This document shows positions 33,068 to 43,900 of a DNA stretch of 64,000 nt, in pieces (position 1 is the stretch's first letter; every line of letters starts with the position of its first letter). The translations under genes were made by a program, and so were the position numbers. The stretch spans positions 124,001-188,000 of the forward strand of contig CAVVFX010000018.1 in the NCBI GenBank assembly GCA_963747535.1. The letters are read 5' to 3'. The DNA comes from CAVVFX01 sp963747535. GTDB lineage: Bacteria > Acidobacteriota > Terriglobia > Bryobacterales > Bryobacteraceae. Below the pieces are notes generated by a model. It saw nothing but the letters and a program-made list of their open reading frames with translations. It was not told where the DNA came from and ran no database searches.

Positions 33068-36000
33068 ATGCGTCTTCTCGCGTCGCTGCTTCTTCTTTCT
33101 TCACTCGCGCTGTCCCAGGAGTTTCGTGCAACTCTAACCGGCCGGATAACTGATCCTGCGGGCGCGCCGGTGCCGGCAGCGGATATTACTGTCCGGAATA
33201 CCCAAACTGGGGACACAACCAGAACTAAGTCGGGTGACGACGGCAATTACGAGGTACCCTTTCTTATCCCCGGCAACTATGCCATCACCGTCGAAAAGAC
33301 CGGCTTCAACAAAGTAAATCGCGAGGGCGTTACGCTCGACGTCGCCCAACGCGCGGTAGTCGACATCGCGCTGGTAGTGGGAGATGTCAACCAATCGGTG
33401 ACCGTCGCGGCCAACGCCGAAACTCTTCAAACACAAACCGCCGATCGGGGGGTGACTATCGATTCCATGCAGGTGCTGGATGTCCCGCTGATGGGACGCA
33501 ATCCATTCGCTGCGGCGTGGTCGGCCCCGGGCGTAATCCAGGATGCGTCTACCCAGAGGCTGCGCCCGTTTGACATTTCCGGTTCCTCCAGCATGGCCAT
33601 AGACGGCGGACGCCCCAGCACGAACGAAGTGCTGGTGGACGGCATCAGCAGCTTGTATGAGGCGACATCCGTTTCATACGTTCCCACGGCGGATGCGGTG
33701 GGGGAATTCAAGGTGCAGACGACTAACTTCGACGCGCAGTATGGCTGGACGCTCGGTGGCGTAATCAATATGGTCACCAAGAACGGCACCAATCAGTTGC
33801 ATGGCGCGCTGTTCGAGTTTTTCCAGAATACTCACCTGAATGCCAATACCTTCAACAGCAACCTGACCGGTGTACCCAGGCAGTCTTCTCACATCAATAC
33901 TTTCGGCGGCGATATTGGCGGTCCGGTCCTCAAGAACAAGCTATTCTTCACTTACACTTTCGAAGATATCCGCCAGGTAATTCCGGATCCGTTTACCACT
34001 TCGGTTCCGACCCCTTTGCAGAAGCAGGGGAACTTCTCCCAGACTTACTATGCGCGGGACTCCTCCGGCAATCCGCTGGTCCAGACCATTTACGATCCAT
34101 TCTCGACCACGACCGGCGCAAACGGAACGCTGGTGCGTACGGCGTTCCCGGGCAACATCATTCCGACGTCGCGCCTCGATCCCGTTGCGGTGAAGGTTTT
34201 CTCGTATGTTCCCCTCGGCAACGTACCCGGCGACCCACTTACTGGCCTGAACAACCTGACTAACAACGGCAGCACGCGCAAGTTTACTGACTACTTCCCG
34301 GAAAATACCGGCCGGGTGGATTACGATATCAACCAGTCGACACGCCTGTTTGTACGTTATTCCCGCAACGCGCTGCAGGAAGAGCGCAGCTTCCATTATT
34401 CGACCAACGCGGCGATCAACGCGGCGGATACCGGCCAGAATAACCCGTTCACGCGGGAGAATCACAATGCCACCGTCCAGTTCACCAAGACCCTGAGTCC
34501 TACCATGGTGCTCGATCTTCGCGCCGGTCTGGAACGCTTCAAGTCCGAGAGCGGGGCCAACCAGGGTGCATCAGTCGGACCTTCCACTCTAGGCTTTTCT
34601 TCCACGTTCGTCAGCGAGGCCAATAATTGGTTCCCCAAATTCAACTGGGCCAATTACGAAGGCGCCGGAGCGCAGCCGACCTACACCAGTCCGATCGCTC
34701 AGACGACCTCGTTTCAGGGAGGACTCTTCAAAACCATGGGACGCCTGACCACCAAGGCGGGCGCCGAGTTCCGGCTGATTCGCGGGTACTCGCAAACGCC
34801 CGGATATAATGCCGGCAATTTCAGCTTCGACCAGACGTTTACCGGCGCGAATCCTACGCTGATCCAACCTTCATCGGGCAATGCCCTCGCATCCTTCCTG
34901 CTCGGAACCCCGCAGAGCGGGTACATTCAGATTGCGAGCGAACCGGCGCGCCAGGAGAAATTGACATCCCTCTATTTCCAGAACGATATCCGCGTCACCG
35001 AGAAGTTGAAGTTGAACGTGGGACTTCGTTGGGACTACCTGGGTCCGATGACCGATCGCTTCAACGAACTGCCGCGAGGTTTTGCGGCGACCACGTTGAA
35101 CCCGATCAGCACGCCGGCCTTTCCCGTGTACGGCGGCGTGCTGTTCGCGGGCGTCGGCGGCAATCCGCGAGGCATTTTCAATCAATCGTGGGGCAACCTC
35201 GGGCCTCGTTTCGGCGCAGCTTATCAGCTCGATCAACATACCGTGCTGCGCGGCGGTTATGCGCTGATTTACGGACAAACATGGTATGACCCGGGCAACG
35301 CTCCCGGCTTCACCCAGACCACCAACATGGTGACTTCGATCCAGACGGGCATCCCGACGAACACGCTCGACAATCCGTTTCCGACGGGCATTCTTCAGCC
35401 TGCCGGCGCTTCTCAAGGACTATCGACGGCGCTGGGGCAAACTTATTCGTTTGCCGATCCCGCCGGAGGAGCCCCTCCTTATGTACAGCAGTTTTCGTTC
35501 GAAGTGCAGCGAGAGTTGGCCAGGGATTTCCTGGTGACCGCGGCGTACATAGGGAGCCGGTCGTCACGATTGGCGGTGACCCAACAACTTAATGCCCTTA
35601 GTGCCGCTAATCTCGCGCTCGGAGCCACGGCTCTGACCGCCAACGTTGCGAATCCGTTCGCCGGCAAGCTTCCCGGCACATCTTTGAACGGCGCGACGAT
35701 TGCGGAACAGCAGTATCTGGCGCCTTATCCGGAGTTTTTGCTGAATGGCGTGACGGAAAACTTCGTACCGATCGGCAAGTCGAGTTATAACGCCGCTCAG
35801 TTCGTCGTGATGAAGCGGCTTTCGTATGGATTGAATTTCAGCGTTTCGTATACCATCTCGAAACAAATTGACCAGACCAACTTCGCCAATCCTCAGGATA
35901 CGCAACTGGAACGGGTAATCGCCGCGTGGGACATCCCGCAGAATCTGCAGATCAACTTCCTTTATCAACTGCCTTTCGGGACGGGCAAGCCAATAGGCGC

Positions 36001-36505
36001 CAATCTCGCCAAGCCCGTGCGGTATGCCGTGAGTGGCTGGGAGTTTTCGACGCTCACACGGTTGCAGAAGGGGATGCCGATGAGCTTCCCGTCCGGTGCC
36101 GCGCCCACGGGAGTCGACCCCGCCCTCTCCGATCCGTCTCTCACGCAGTGGTTCAATACGTGCACGATGCTGGCAAGCGGAGCCAAGCAAAATTGCGTGG
36201 GGAACGAGCAGGTGGCGTGGACCATCCGGCAGCCGGACACCCTGCAGCTGTGGTCTTCGCGTCTGGCCAGCGTGCGCATTCCGGGGATCCACAACGTGGA
36301 TATCTCGGTGATGAAGCACAACCGCATCAACGAACGCTTCGAGTTGCTGTTCCGCACGGACTTCATCAACGCGTTCAACTCGCCGCAGTTCTTCAGCGGC
36401 CCGATCACGACGATCACGAGCGGGACTTTCGGCCGCATTTCCGGCGCCATGGACCAGAGTAATTTGCCGCGGTTTATCCAGTTCTCGATGAAGCTGCAAT
36501 TTTAG
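33068..36505 (+). CDS. Oar-like TonB-dependent receptor
   Basis: The 1145-residue protein starts at ATG 33068 behind GGAGGT. A signal peptide (LLASLLLLSSLALSQ) precedes a carboxypeptidase-regulatory-like domain (residues ~18-105, with GRITDPAGAPVPAADITV and YEVPFLIPGNYAITV), then a plug (about 110-230) and a long outer-membrane beta-barrel. The C-terminus ends in a Phe (FSMKLQF), as expected for Bam-dependent barrels. Acidobacteriota carry many of these, generally thought to take up oligosaccharides or peptides, but the ligand is unknown. The last 32 bases overlap the convergent decarboxylase-fusion gene. Confidence 0.92.
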   Translation: MRLLASLLLLSSLALSQEFRATLTGRITDPAGAPVPAADITVRNTQTGDTTRTKSGDDGNYEVPFLIPGNYAITVEKTGFNKVNREGVTLDVAQRAVVDIALVVGDVNQSVTVAANAETLQTQTADRGVTIDSMQVLDVPLMGRNPFAAAWSAPGVIQDASTQRLRPFDISGSSSMAIDGGRPSTNEVLVDGISSLYEATSVSYVPTADAVGEFKVQTTNFDAQYGWTLGGVINMVTKNGTNQLHGALFEFFQNTHLNANTFNSNLTGVPRQSSHINTFGGDIGGPVLKNKLFFTYTFEDIRQVIPDPFTTSVPTPLQKQGNFSQTYYARDSSGNPLVQTIYDPFSTTTGANGTLVRTAFPGNIIPTSRLDPVAVKVFSYVPLGNVPGDPLTGLNNLTNNGSTRKFTDYFPENTGRVDYDINQSTRLFVRYSRNALQEERSFHYSTNAAINAADTGQNNPFTRENHNATVQFTKTLSPTMVLDLRAGLERFKSESGANQGASVGPSTLGFSSTFVSEANNWFPKFNWANYEGAGAQPTYTSPIAQTTSFQGGLFKTMGRLTTKAGAEFRLIRGYSQTPGYNAGNFSFDQTFTGANPTLIQPSSGNALASFLLGTPQSGYIQIASEPARQEKLTSLYFQNDIRVTEKLKLNVGLRWDYLGPMTDRFNELPRGFAATTLNPISTPAFPVYGGVLFAGVGGNPRGIFNQSWGNLGPRFGAAYQLDQHTVLRGGYALIYGQTWYDPGNAPGFTQTTNMVTSIQTGIPTNTLDNPFPTGILQPAGASQGLSTALGQTYSFADPAGGAPPYVQQFSFEVQRELARDFLVTAAYIGSRSSRLAVTQQLNALSAANLALGATALTANVANPFAGKLPGTSLNGATIAEQQYLAPYPEFLLNGVTENFVPIGKSSYNAAQFVVMKRLSYGLNFSVSYTISKQIDQTNFANPQDTQLERVIAAWDIPQNLQINFLYQLPFGTGKPIGANLAKPVRYAVSGWEFSTLTRLQKGMPMSFPSGAAPTGVDPALSDPSLTQWFNTCTMLASGAKQNCVGNEQVAWTIRQPDTLQLWSSRLASVRIPGIHNVDISVMKHNRINERFELLFRTDFINAFNSPQFFSGPITTITSGTFGRISGAMDQSNLPRFIQFSMKLQF

Positions 36506-39422
36506 TAAGCAGCATCCTCCGCACAGCCGCGAAGATCCGCTCGACAGCCGGACGGCGATAGGCCCAGCGTTCGTCGGGCTCGGGCGGATTGACCACCATA
36601 GTGGCATTAGCTTCGAAGAGCAACAGATCTCCCGTGGCGCTCAAGCCGAAATCGATGCCGGCATAATCCAGACCGAGCGTGGCTTGAATGTGCTTCAGCG
36701 CCTCCATCGCGCGAGGCCCCAGCACCCCCGGCATATTCGCAAGGAACTCGGCGTCTTCCGCGCGATGATCCTGCCGCTCCGCCATTTCGGCAGTGAAATA
36801 GTGAATCTTCCACTGGCTTGAAATCGCCACGTGCAGCGGATAAAGCTGTCCATCGATCATCATCACGCGATACTTGCGCACCTTCCCGTCGGCACCGCGC
36901 GCGTTGAGAAACTCGATGACGGTCAATTCCCTTCCCGGAAGCTGCGCTACCGCACCTTCCAGCGCCTCCGGACCTTCTACCCGCAGAAAATGGCGTCCCG
37001 TGTGAAAGCCGGGAGTCCGCACCAACAGCGGAAAACGGAAGCCGTGACGCGCGACCGTTGCTGCGGCCTCCGGGGAGGAGAGCAGTTCGCGAGGCAATGT
37101 CACAGTTAACGGCATCACCACGCCCGGCAGGTGCGCCAGCCGCGCGTGATCGGCACGTCCCGTAGCCAATACCGCGGAAGGCAGATTGATCACCGGCGCT
37201 GCGGAAAGCGCCACAACCGACTGCGCGGCAACCAGCGCGTCCGCGGCCAGGTCGGCATCGCCGATAGCATTGAATATGATTTGATGCGGCGGCAGCGGCA
37301 CCTTCGAATCGTAAAACTCGGGCGCCACTACGAACGTCTGGAAGACGCGGTCATCCAGCAAATGCCGTGTCGGTATGTTGCCGCCGACCGACGAAATCAG
37401 CAGCAGCAACGATACCGGCGGCCCTTCTCCGCGATACGGCAGCGCCAAAACCGCACGATCCTGAAACCCTTTGCGCCGGTGCCATGCAGCGCCTTCAGCG
37501 TCGCCCATTTCGGCCAGCACATACGCGAGGCCTTGATGCGCCTCCGCGTGGGCAGGGTCGTAACGAAGAGCAATTTCATAGTGCTCGCGAGAGGCAGGTA
37601 AATCGCCGCTTTGGTAAAGCAGGTTGCCCAAATTCACTCGGCTCATGGGATCGTCCGGATGGCACGCGACGGCTTGCGTGTAAGCCGTGCGCGCGGCCGT
37701 TCGATATCCCGTGGCCTCGAGCAGCGTGCCCAGATTATTCAACGCCAGCCGGTGGGAAGGCTCGCGCTTCAGTACTTCGAGATATGCGTTCCTGGCTTCC
37801 AGCGTCCGGCCCATTTCGGCGAGCAGGCAGGCCAATTCGAACCGCGGACTCACCGCGTCGGGATTGGACACGATGCGGCTGCTGAGTTCTTGCAGCGCAT
37901 TTTCCCGCGCGCGTTGCGGAAGCCAATCTGCACTCGATTCGCGCTGCGGTGCATGGCTGCGGGCGGCACTCGCTTCCAGGGCACGTCCCAGTTCCACGGT
38001 CTTTTCCACCAGCATGTCGATTTCCCTGCTGCTGGCTCGATGATTGACAATAGCCGCGCGAATAGCGAGGCGCCCTTCGAGAATCGTCGTGGACGGCGCC
38101 ACCACTCCGGACTCCTGCAGTTCGATCACGATCCTCGGATTGATGCGCTGCGCATCCTCCGCGCGATAACGGAAGCAGACCACGTTGAGATCCACCGGAG
38201 CCAGCAGTTCTAAGTCCGGCGTCGCGGCGATGCGGCCCTCAAGATATCGAGCCAGGGCGCAGGTATGCGAAATCATCGATCCCAGCGCTTCGGTGCCGTA
38301 CACCTTGAGCGTGAACCAGGTCTTCAACGCGCGAAATCCGCGCGATAGATCCGGACCGTAATCGCAGGGCCACGGCGAACCCGCGGCCAGGCCTCGCAAC
38401 TCCTTTCGCAAATAAGGAGCCGACGAGGCAAACGCATTGCGATGCAGCACGCCATCGCGCACCAGGATGAAGCCCGCGTCATAGGGGACCTGTCCCCACT
38501 TGTGAAAATCGAAAGCCAGCGAGTCCGCGCGCTCGATGCCCTTGAGACGCGGCGCCAGATCCGGAGCCAGAATTGCCAGCGCGCCATACGCACCGTCGAC
38601 GTGAAACCACAGCCGTTCGCGACGGCAGATACCGGCAAGCGCATCGAGATCGTCAATGGCCCCGGTGTCGACGGTGCCCGCAGTCCCCACCACCAGGAAC
38701 GGCGTGAGGCCCGCGCGGCGATCCTCGGCGATGGCGCGCTCCAGGGCGTTCAGTTCGATTCGATAGCGTGCGTCGACTGGAATCAGGCGGAGCGCGTCGC
38801 TGCCGATACCGGAGATATCCATCGCTTTCCCGATGCAGTTGTGGGCCGCGGCCGAGGTGTAAGCTGTGAGCCTTTTCGCACTCGCGAGCACACCCTCGCT
38901 CCGCACCTCGAAACCCAGCTCAGTATCCCGGGCAATCAGCACGCCGATAAGGTTCGCCATGGAGGTTCCCGTGACGAACAGGCCGGTCGCGCTTTCTTCA
39001 AAGCCGAAGATTCGCCGCATCCACCGCACGATCTGGCGCTCCACTTCGATGGGTGCGTGATCGCGTCCTCCCAGATTGGCGTTCAGCCCCGCTGCGAGCA
39101 TCTCCGCCAACATGCCTACGGGTGTCCCACCTCCATGCACCCAGCCCATGAAACCGGGGTGAACATTGCCGGTCGAGTAGGGCAGGATATCGCGCATGAA
39201 TTCCTCATGGACCGCGGCTAGCTCGGAAGGCGCTTCGGGAATCTCGCCACGGAAACGTCGCCGCACCTCATCTGGAATAGGCTGCCAGACGGGACGTTCA
39301 CGGATATTCTCGATGTAGTCGAGCATGTCTTCCAGCATCCGGTGAGCCTGGGTCCGAAGGCCTCGCCAGTCGGCAGGGTCGAGCGCGTGATCCTTGCCGG
39401 AGGGCAGGTGCTCGTTGTTCAT
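36474..39422 (-). CDS. PLP decarboxylase-TPR-ATP-grasp-like fusion
   Basis: The 982-residue protein has three parts. Residues 1-480 are a group II PLP decarboxylase (aromatic-L-amino-acid/glutamate decarboxylase fold): HPGFMGWVHGGG, HVDGAYG near 274 and the PLP Lys308 in AFDFHKWG. Residues ~500-650 contain TPR units (LALNNLGTLLEATGYRTAA, SRVNLGNLLYQSGDLPAS). Residues ~660-982 look ATP-grasp-like (FRFPLLVRTPGFHTGRHF, ELTVIEFLNARGADGK, LLLFEANATM). The fusion could decarboxylate an amino acid and ligate the amine to a carboxylate, or act on a carried substrate. I know no such characterised enzyme. The 3' end overlaps the receptor gene by 32 bases on the opposite strand. Confidence 0.85.
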   Translation of the reverse strand: MNNEHLPSGKDHALDPADWRGLRTQAHRMLEDMLDYIENIRERPVWQPIPDEVRRRFRGEIPEAPSELAAVHEEFMRDILPYSTGNVHPGFMGWVHGGGTPVGMLAEMLAAGLNANLGGRDHAPIEVERQIVRWMRRIFGFEESATGLFVTGTSMANLIGVLIARDTELGFEVRSEGVLASAKRLTAYTSAAAHNCIGKAMDISGIGSDALRLIPVDARYRIELNALERAIAEDRRAGLTPFLVVGTAGTVDTGAIDDLDALAGICRRERLWFHVDGAYGALAILAPDLAPRLKGIERADSLAFDFHKWGQVPYDAGFILVRDGVLHRNAFASSAPYLRKELRGLAAGSPWPCDYGPDLSRGFRALKTWFTLKVYGTEALGSMISHTCALARYLEGRIAATPDLELLAPVDLNVVCFRYRAEDAQRINPRIVIELQESGVVAPSTTILEGRLAIRAAIVNHRASSREIDMLVEKTVELGRALEASAARSHAPQRESSADWLPQRARENALQELSSRIVSNPDAVSPRFELACLLAEMGRTLEARNAYLEVLKREPSHRLALNNLGTLLEATGYRTAARTAYTQAVACHPDDPMSRVNLGNLLYQSGDLPASREHYEIALRYDPAHAEAHQGLAYVLAEMGDAEGAAWHRRKGFQDRAVLALPYRGEGPPVSLLLLISSVGGNIPTRHLLDDRVFQTFVVAPEFYDSKVPLPPHQIIFNAIGDADLAADALVAAQSVVALSAAPVINLPSAVLATGRADHARLAHLPGVVMPLTVTLPRELLSSPEAAATVARHGFRFPLLVRTPGFHTGRHFLRVEGPEALEGAVAQLPGRELTVIEFLNARGADGKVRKYRVMMIDGQLYPLHVAISSQWKIHYFTAEMAERQDHRAEDAEFLANMPGVLGPRAMEALKHIQATLGLDYAGIDFGLSATGDLLLFEANATMVVNPPEPDERWAYRRPAVERIFAAVRRMLLTKIAASSRTG

Positions 39423-39482
39423 GAAAGGTCATTTCAATTATGCATGACCGAAGAGGGAGGGCCATTGTGTTCGTCCGACTGA

Positions 39483-39488
39483 TATAAT
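39483..39488 (+). promoter_or_regulatory. Consensus -10 box before the metal-efflux genes
   Basis: TATAAT ends 11 bases before ATG 39500, so the transcript would have almost no leader. A -35 element is not obvious at the normal distance. The run of genes downstream (39500-44085) may share this promoter. Confidence 0.45.
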
Positions 39489-39499
39489 CGCAACACCAA

Positions 39500-39784
39500 A
39501 TGGTAAGGAAGCGTACGTCAGGATTTACGGGGGCTGTGGCATGCGTTCTGGTCGCATGTATAGTCTTCGTAGCGTTTACCCTGACATCCGGTGCTCACGA
39601 GCACAGCGTCTCGCATTGTTGCGCTTTTTGCCATTTTGGGCAACTACCTTGCATTGGGGTAACCCAAGTCCCTAAAATCCTGCCTCCGGTCACGCGCCAG
39701 GCCAGACCGGTTCTAAGACAAGCCGCGCGCACTGTTGACGGGGTTGCGATCACCAGACCCGGCCGTGCTCCTCCTGCCTGCTGA
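39500..39784 (+). CDS. Small His/Cys-containing exported protein of the efflux operon
   Basis: The 94-residue protein has one N-terminal hydrophobic segment (ACVLVACIVFVAFTLTS), then HEHSVSHCCAFCHFGQLPC, a cluster of His and Cys suited to metal binding, and a Pro/Arg-rich tail. From memory, short proteins of this type often precede CusB/CusA-like genes. It is 50 bases ahead of the adaptor gene. I infer a periplasmic metal-binding accessory. It lies close to a consensus -10 box and may be leaderless. Confidence 0.6.
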   Translation: MVRKRTSGFTGAVACVLVACIVFVAFTLTSGAHEHSVSHCCAFCHFGQLPCIGVTQVPKILPPVTRQARPVLRQAARTVDGVAITRPGRAPPAC

Positions 39785-39834
39785 CGTCGTCTCCAATCTG
39801 ACACAGCAGTTCAGTCGATAACGAGGAGTACCAA

Positions 39835-40989
39835 ATGTGGAAGTGTGAGATCACGGCACTTGCCGTGTGCGCGTCAATTGTGCAATTCGGTTGTACCCGC
39901 GGCCCTGCCGAAACACAAGCCGCAGCCGCCGAGACTGCGTCGCAGCAGCCAGGACTATTCACCGTTCCCAGCGATCAACTCGCGCGTTTGCGGGTTACCA
40001 CCGTCCAGAGGGCCACCTGGAAGTTAACCATCCGCACCACCGGAACCGTGGACTGGGACGCCGATCGCACCACCCAGGCCATCACTCAGGTGAACGGCCC
40101 GATCTCGCGGATTCTCGTTGACACCGGTTCCATGGTCGGCAAGGACGACCCGCTTCTCTACGTGTCCAGCCCGGATGTTGCCGCTGCCATTGCGACTTAC
40201 AAGAAAGCCCGCAACCAGCAGAATCTGGCCAAACAGTCGCTCGATCGCGGCAAGGAACTCCTCGACCGTGGAGCGATAGCGGAAAAAGACCTGGAAGCCC
40301 TTCAGGCCACTTACAACGACGCGTCTACCGATGTCCAGAATAGCCTGCAGGCCCTGAAGATTTTCGCTGTGACCAAGGCGGAATTGGACCAGGCGGAGCA
40401 GCAGGGGGTGCCCGTCAGCACCGAATTGGCGGTTCGCTCGCCCATCGCGGGAATGATCGTACAGAAGCTGATTTCGCCCGGAATGTTAGTCCAGGCAGGC
40501 CAGACGGTCTGTTTCATGGTGAGCGATGTCTCCACGGTTTGGGTACAGGGCCACATTTTTGACCGCGATCTTCCCTCGGTGCGCGTAGGCGACCGCGTCG
40601 ATGAAACCAACGCTTCGATTCCCGACGTGTTCCACGGCGTGATTTCCTATGTGGGAGCGGCAGTGGATACCACGACCCGTACCACCCCGGTGCGCATCGT
40701 CACCGAGAATACGCGAGACCTGCTCAAGAAAGATGCCTTCGTGGAAGCCGTCATTCACAGTACAACCCTAAAGCACATTCTCGTCGTGCCGGTTTCAGCT
40801 GTGCTCCGGACGACCGAGAACGAGCCTTTCGTTTATGTGGAGGTTGAGCCCGGCAAATTCGCCGAACGCCTGATCCGCACAGGCGACCAGCAGGACAACC
40901 ACACGGAAGTGCTCAGCGGGCTAAAAGAAGGCGAACGGATTGTCTCCGAAGGCAGTCTCTTTCTCCAGTTCGCTAATAGCAACCGCTAA
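39835..40989 (+). CDS. RND efflux periplasmic adaptor, CusB/CzcB-like
   Basis: The 384-residue protein starts at ATG 39835 behind GAGGAG. It has a lipoprotein-type signal (VCASIVQFGC), so it is probably anchored by Cys20. The lipoyl half TQVNGPISRILVDTGSMV, an alpha-helical hairpin (about 110-190) and the second lipoyl half AGMIVQKLISPGMLV follow, then beta-barrel and membrane-proximal domains (VVPVSAVLRTTENEPFVYVE). It links an inner-membrane RND pump to an outer-membrane channel. The pump gene follows by 9 bases. No outer-membrane TolC-like gene is in the cluster. Metal specificity is inferred from the pump's HME motif. Confidence 0.88.
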   Translation: MWKCEITALAVCASIVQFGCTRGPAETQAAAAETASQQPGLFTVPSDQLARLRVTTVQRATWKLTIRTTGTVDWDADRTTQAITQVNGPISRILVDTGSMVGKDDPLLYVSSPDVAAAIATYKKARNQQNLAKQSLDRGKELLDRGAIAEKDLEALQATYNDASTDVQNSLQALKIFAVTKAELDQAEQQGVPVSTELAVRSPIAGMIVQKLISPGMLVQAGQTVCFMVSDVSTVWVQGHIFDRDLPSVRVGDRVDETNASIPDVFHGVISYVGAAVDTTTRTTPVRIVTENTRDLLKKDAFVEAVIHSTTLKHILVVPVSAVLRTTENEPFVYVEVEPGKFAERLIRTGDQQDNHTEVLSGLKEGERIVSEGSLFLQFANSNR

Positions 40990-40998
40990 GGCTCACAC

Positions 40999-43900
40999 AT
41001 GATTGCGCGCCTCGTTAACTTCGCCCTTTCCCAACGCTTCCTGATCGTCATCGCATCTCTGATGCTGATGGCATGGGGCGCCGTGTCGTTCCAGAAACTG
41101 CCGATCGACGCGTACCCGGATCTTTCGCCGCCGCACGTGGAAATCATCTCGCAATGGCCCGGACATGCGGCCGAGGAAGTGGAGAGGCTGGTCACCATTC
41201 CGATTGAAATCGAAATGAACGGCATTCCGCGCCTCGAATACCTGCGGTCGATTTCGCTCTATGGACTATCCTCCGTCCAAATGAATTTCGAGTTCGGCGC
41301 AGATTCCTATTTCGTTCGCGAACAGGCTTTCGAACGAGTGAGCGACGCAAATGTTCCGAGCGGCGTCACTCCCGGACTATCCCCGCTCTTCAGCCCTAGC
41401 GGTCTCATCTACCGCTACGTGCTGCAGAGCACCGACCGCACCCCGCAGGAATTGAAGACCATCGACGATTGGGTGATCAATCGGAAATTTCGCGCCGTGC
41501 CGGGCGTGGCGGACGATTCCGGCCTCGGCGGAACGGTCATGCAATACCAGGTATTGCTCGATCCGAACAAGCTGTTCGCCTATGGCATCACGGTACCCCA
41601 GGTAGTCCAGCAGTTAGGCGGCAACAACGCCAATGCCGGCGGAGGGTTCATTTCGCAAGGCGGGCAGTTTTATTACATCCGCGGCTTGGGACTGGTTCGC
41701 GACACCGCGGACATCGGCAATATCGTTCTCAACGTCCATAACGGCATCCCGGTTTACGTGCGGGACGTCGCGGAGGTCCGGATCGACCACGCGGTGCGCC
41801 TAGGCCAGTTTGGTTTCATGAGACAGGATGAGGCCGTGGAAGGTGTCATCCTGATGCGCACTGGTGAACAGGCGCAAGTGGTCCTCGATCGGCTGGAGAA
41901 GGTAACCGACGATCTCAATAAGAACGTGCTGCCGCCCGACGTGAAAGTGGTTCCTTATTACGATCGCCACGATTTAATCGACGAAACCACTCACACAGTC
42001 GAAAGAAATCTCCTGCGCGGTATGCTGCTGGTCCTGGTGATCCTCGGGCTCATGCTCTTCAATCTCCGGACCGCGCTGATTGTGGCCGCGACCATCCCGT
42101 TCGCTCTTCTCTTCTCCTTCATCTGCCTGGACTGGCGCCATATCCCAGCCAATCTTCTCTCCATCGGCGCCATCGATTTTGGAATTATCGTCGACGGCGC
42201 GGTGGTCATGGTGGAGAACATTTTCCGCGAGTTGGCGCAACGCTACGGCCAGGAATACAATGTCGTCGATGTCATCCGGGCGGCTGCGAAGGATGTGGAA
42301 CGTCCCATCTTTTACGCCGTGGCAGTAATCATCGCAGGATACATTCCCATCTATGTCCTTTCAGGACCTTCCGGCAGGCTCTTCCAGCCGATGGCCGACA
42401 CCATGTCGTTCGCGCTGGTCGGGTCGCTCCTCTGCTCCCTGACTCTGCTCCCCGTACTCTGCGCCTACTTCCTGAGCAAACGCATACACGAGCCCAGAGC
42501 GCGCGTTTTCGGGTGGATCCAGCGGGTCTACGGCGCGATGCTCGGCGTCTGTCTGCGCTTTCGCGTGCTCACCGTCATGGCCTGCCTCGCCGTATTCGGC
42601 GCTTCGCTGCTGTTGATTCCGTTCATCGGCGGCGAGTTCATGCCGCACCTCGACGAAGGCGCAATCTGGGTTCGGGCCACCACTCCCTATACCATCTCCT
42701 TCGACGAGGCGTCCAGGCTTTCGCCGCAGATCCGCAACATCCTGCTGAGCTTTCCGCAGACCACCACTATCGCTAACGAACTGGGACGTGACGATAGCGG
42801 CACCGATCCGACCGGATTCTTTAACAACGAATTCTTTGTGGCCCTGAAACCTTACGACGACCCGGTTTGGAAGTCCGGGTCCATCCGTGACAAACCGGCA
42901 CTGATCAAAGCTCTGCAACAGAAGTTTTCCTCATTTCCCGGCATCATCTTCAACTTCACGCAGCCCGCTGAAGACGCCGTCGACGAGGCTTCGACGGGAC
43001 TGAAGAGTTCACTCGCCGTCAAGATCTTCGGGGGCGACCTGATTACGCTCGACAAGAAGGCGGAACAAGTCAAAAACCTGCTCAAGAAGGTTCGCGGCAT
43101 CACCGAGATTACTGTGGTGCGGGAACTCGGCCAGCCCAGCCTCATCGTTACACCTAACCGCGCCCAGATCGCACGGTACGGTCTCAACGTGAGCGACATC
43201 AATACCCTGATCGAGACGGGCGTAGGTGGTACCGCCGCCACCCAGGTCATCCAGGGAGAGCGCCAGTTCGACCTCGAAGTGCGCATGCAGGAGCCCTTTC
43301 GTAATGACATGAACGCGATCAGGAATCTGCTGATTGCGACGCCGGACGGCAGCTATCTGCCGCTCCGCCAGTTTGCCGATGTCAGCGTGGAAAATGGCGC
43401 CTCGTTCATCTACCGCGAAGCCAATTCCCGTTACATCGGTATTCAGTTCAGCGTGGAAGGCCGCGACCTGGCGGGTGCGGTAGGAGAAGCTCGCCGGATT
43501 GTCGAACATGATGTGCCGCTGCCGATTGGATACAAGTACGACTGGGGTGGCGAGTACAAGGACTATCTCGAATCCCGCAGCCAGATGAAGATCATCCTGC
43601 CGATGACGGTGCTGCTGATCCTGTTAATTCTCTTCGCGCTCTACGGCAATCTGAAGTTCCCTCTGATCATCTTCTTCAGTGTCCTGGTGACGGAACCCGT
43701 GGGCGGGTTGCTCGCCCTTTGGGCCACCGGGACCAATTTCAGCGTGTCTTCCATGTTGGGATTCGTGGCATTGATGGGTGTCGCGGTGCAGACCAGCGTC
43801 ATTCTGTATTCCTTCATCAACAAGCTGCGGCTGGAGGGACGGGACCGCATCCAAGCCACGTATGACGCCTCGCTGCTTCGCTTGCGGCCCATCATGATGA

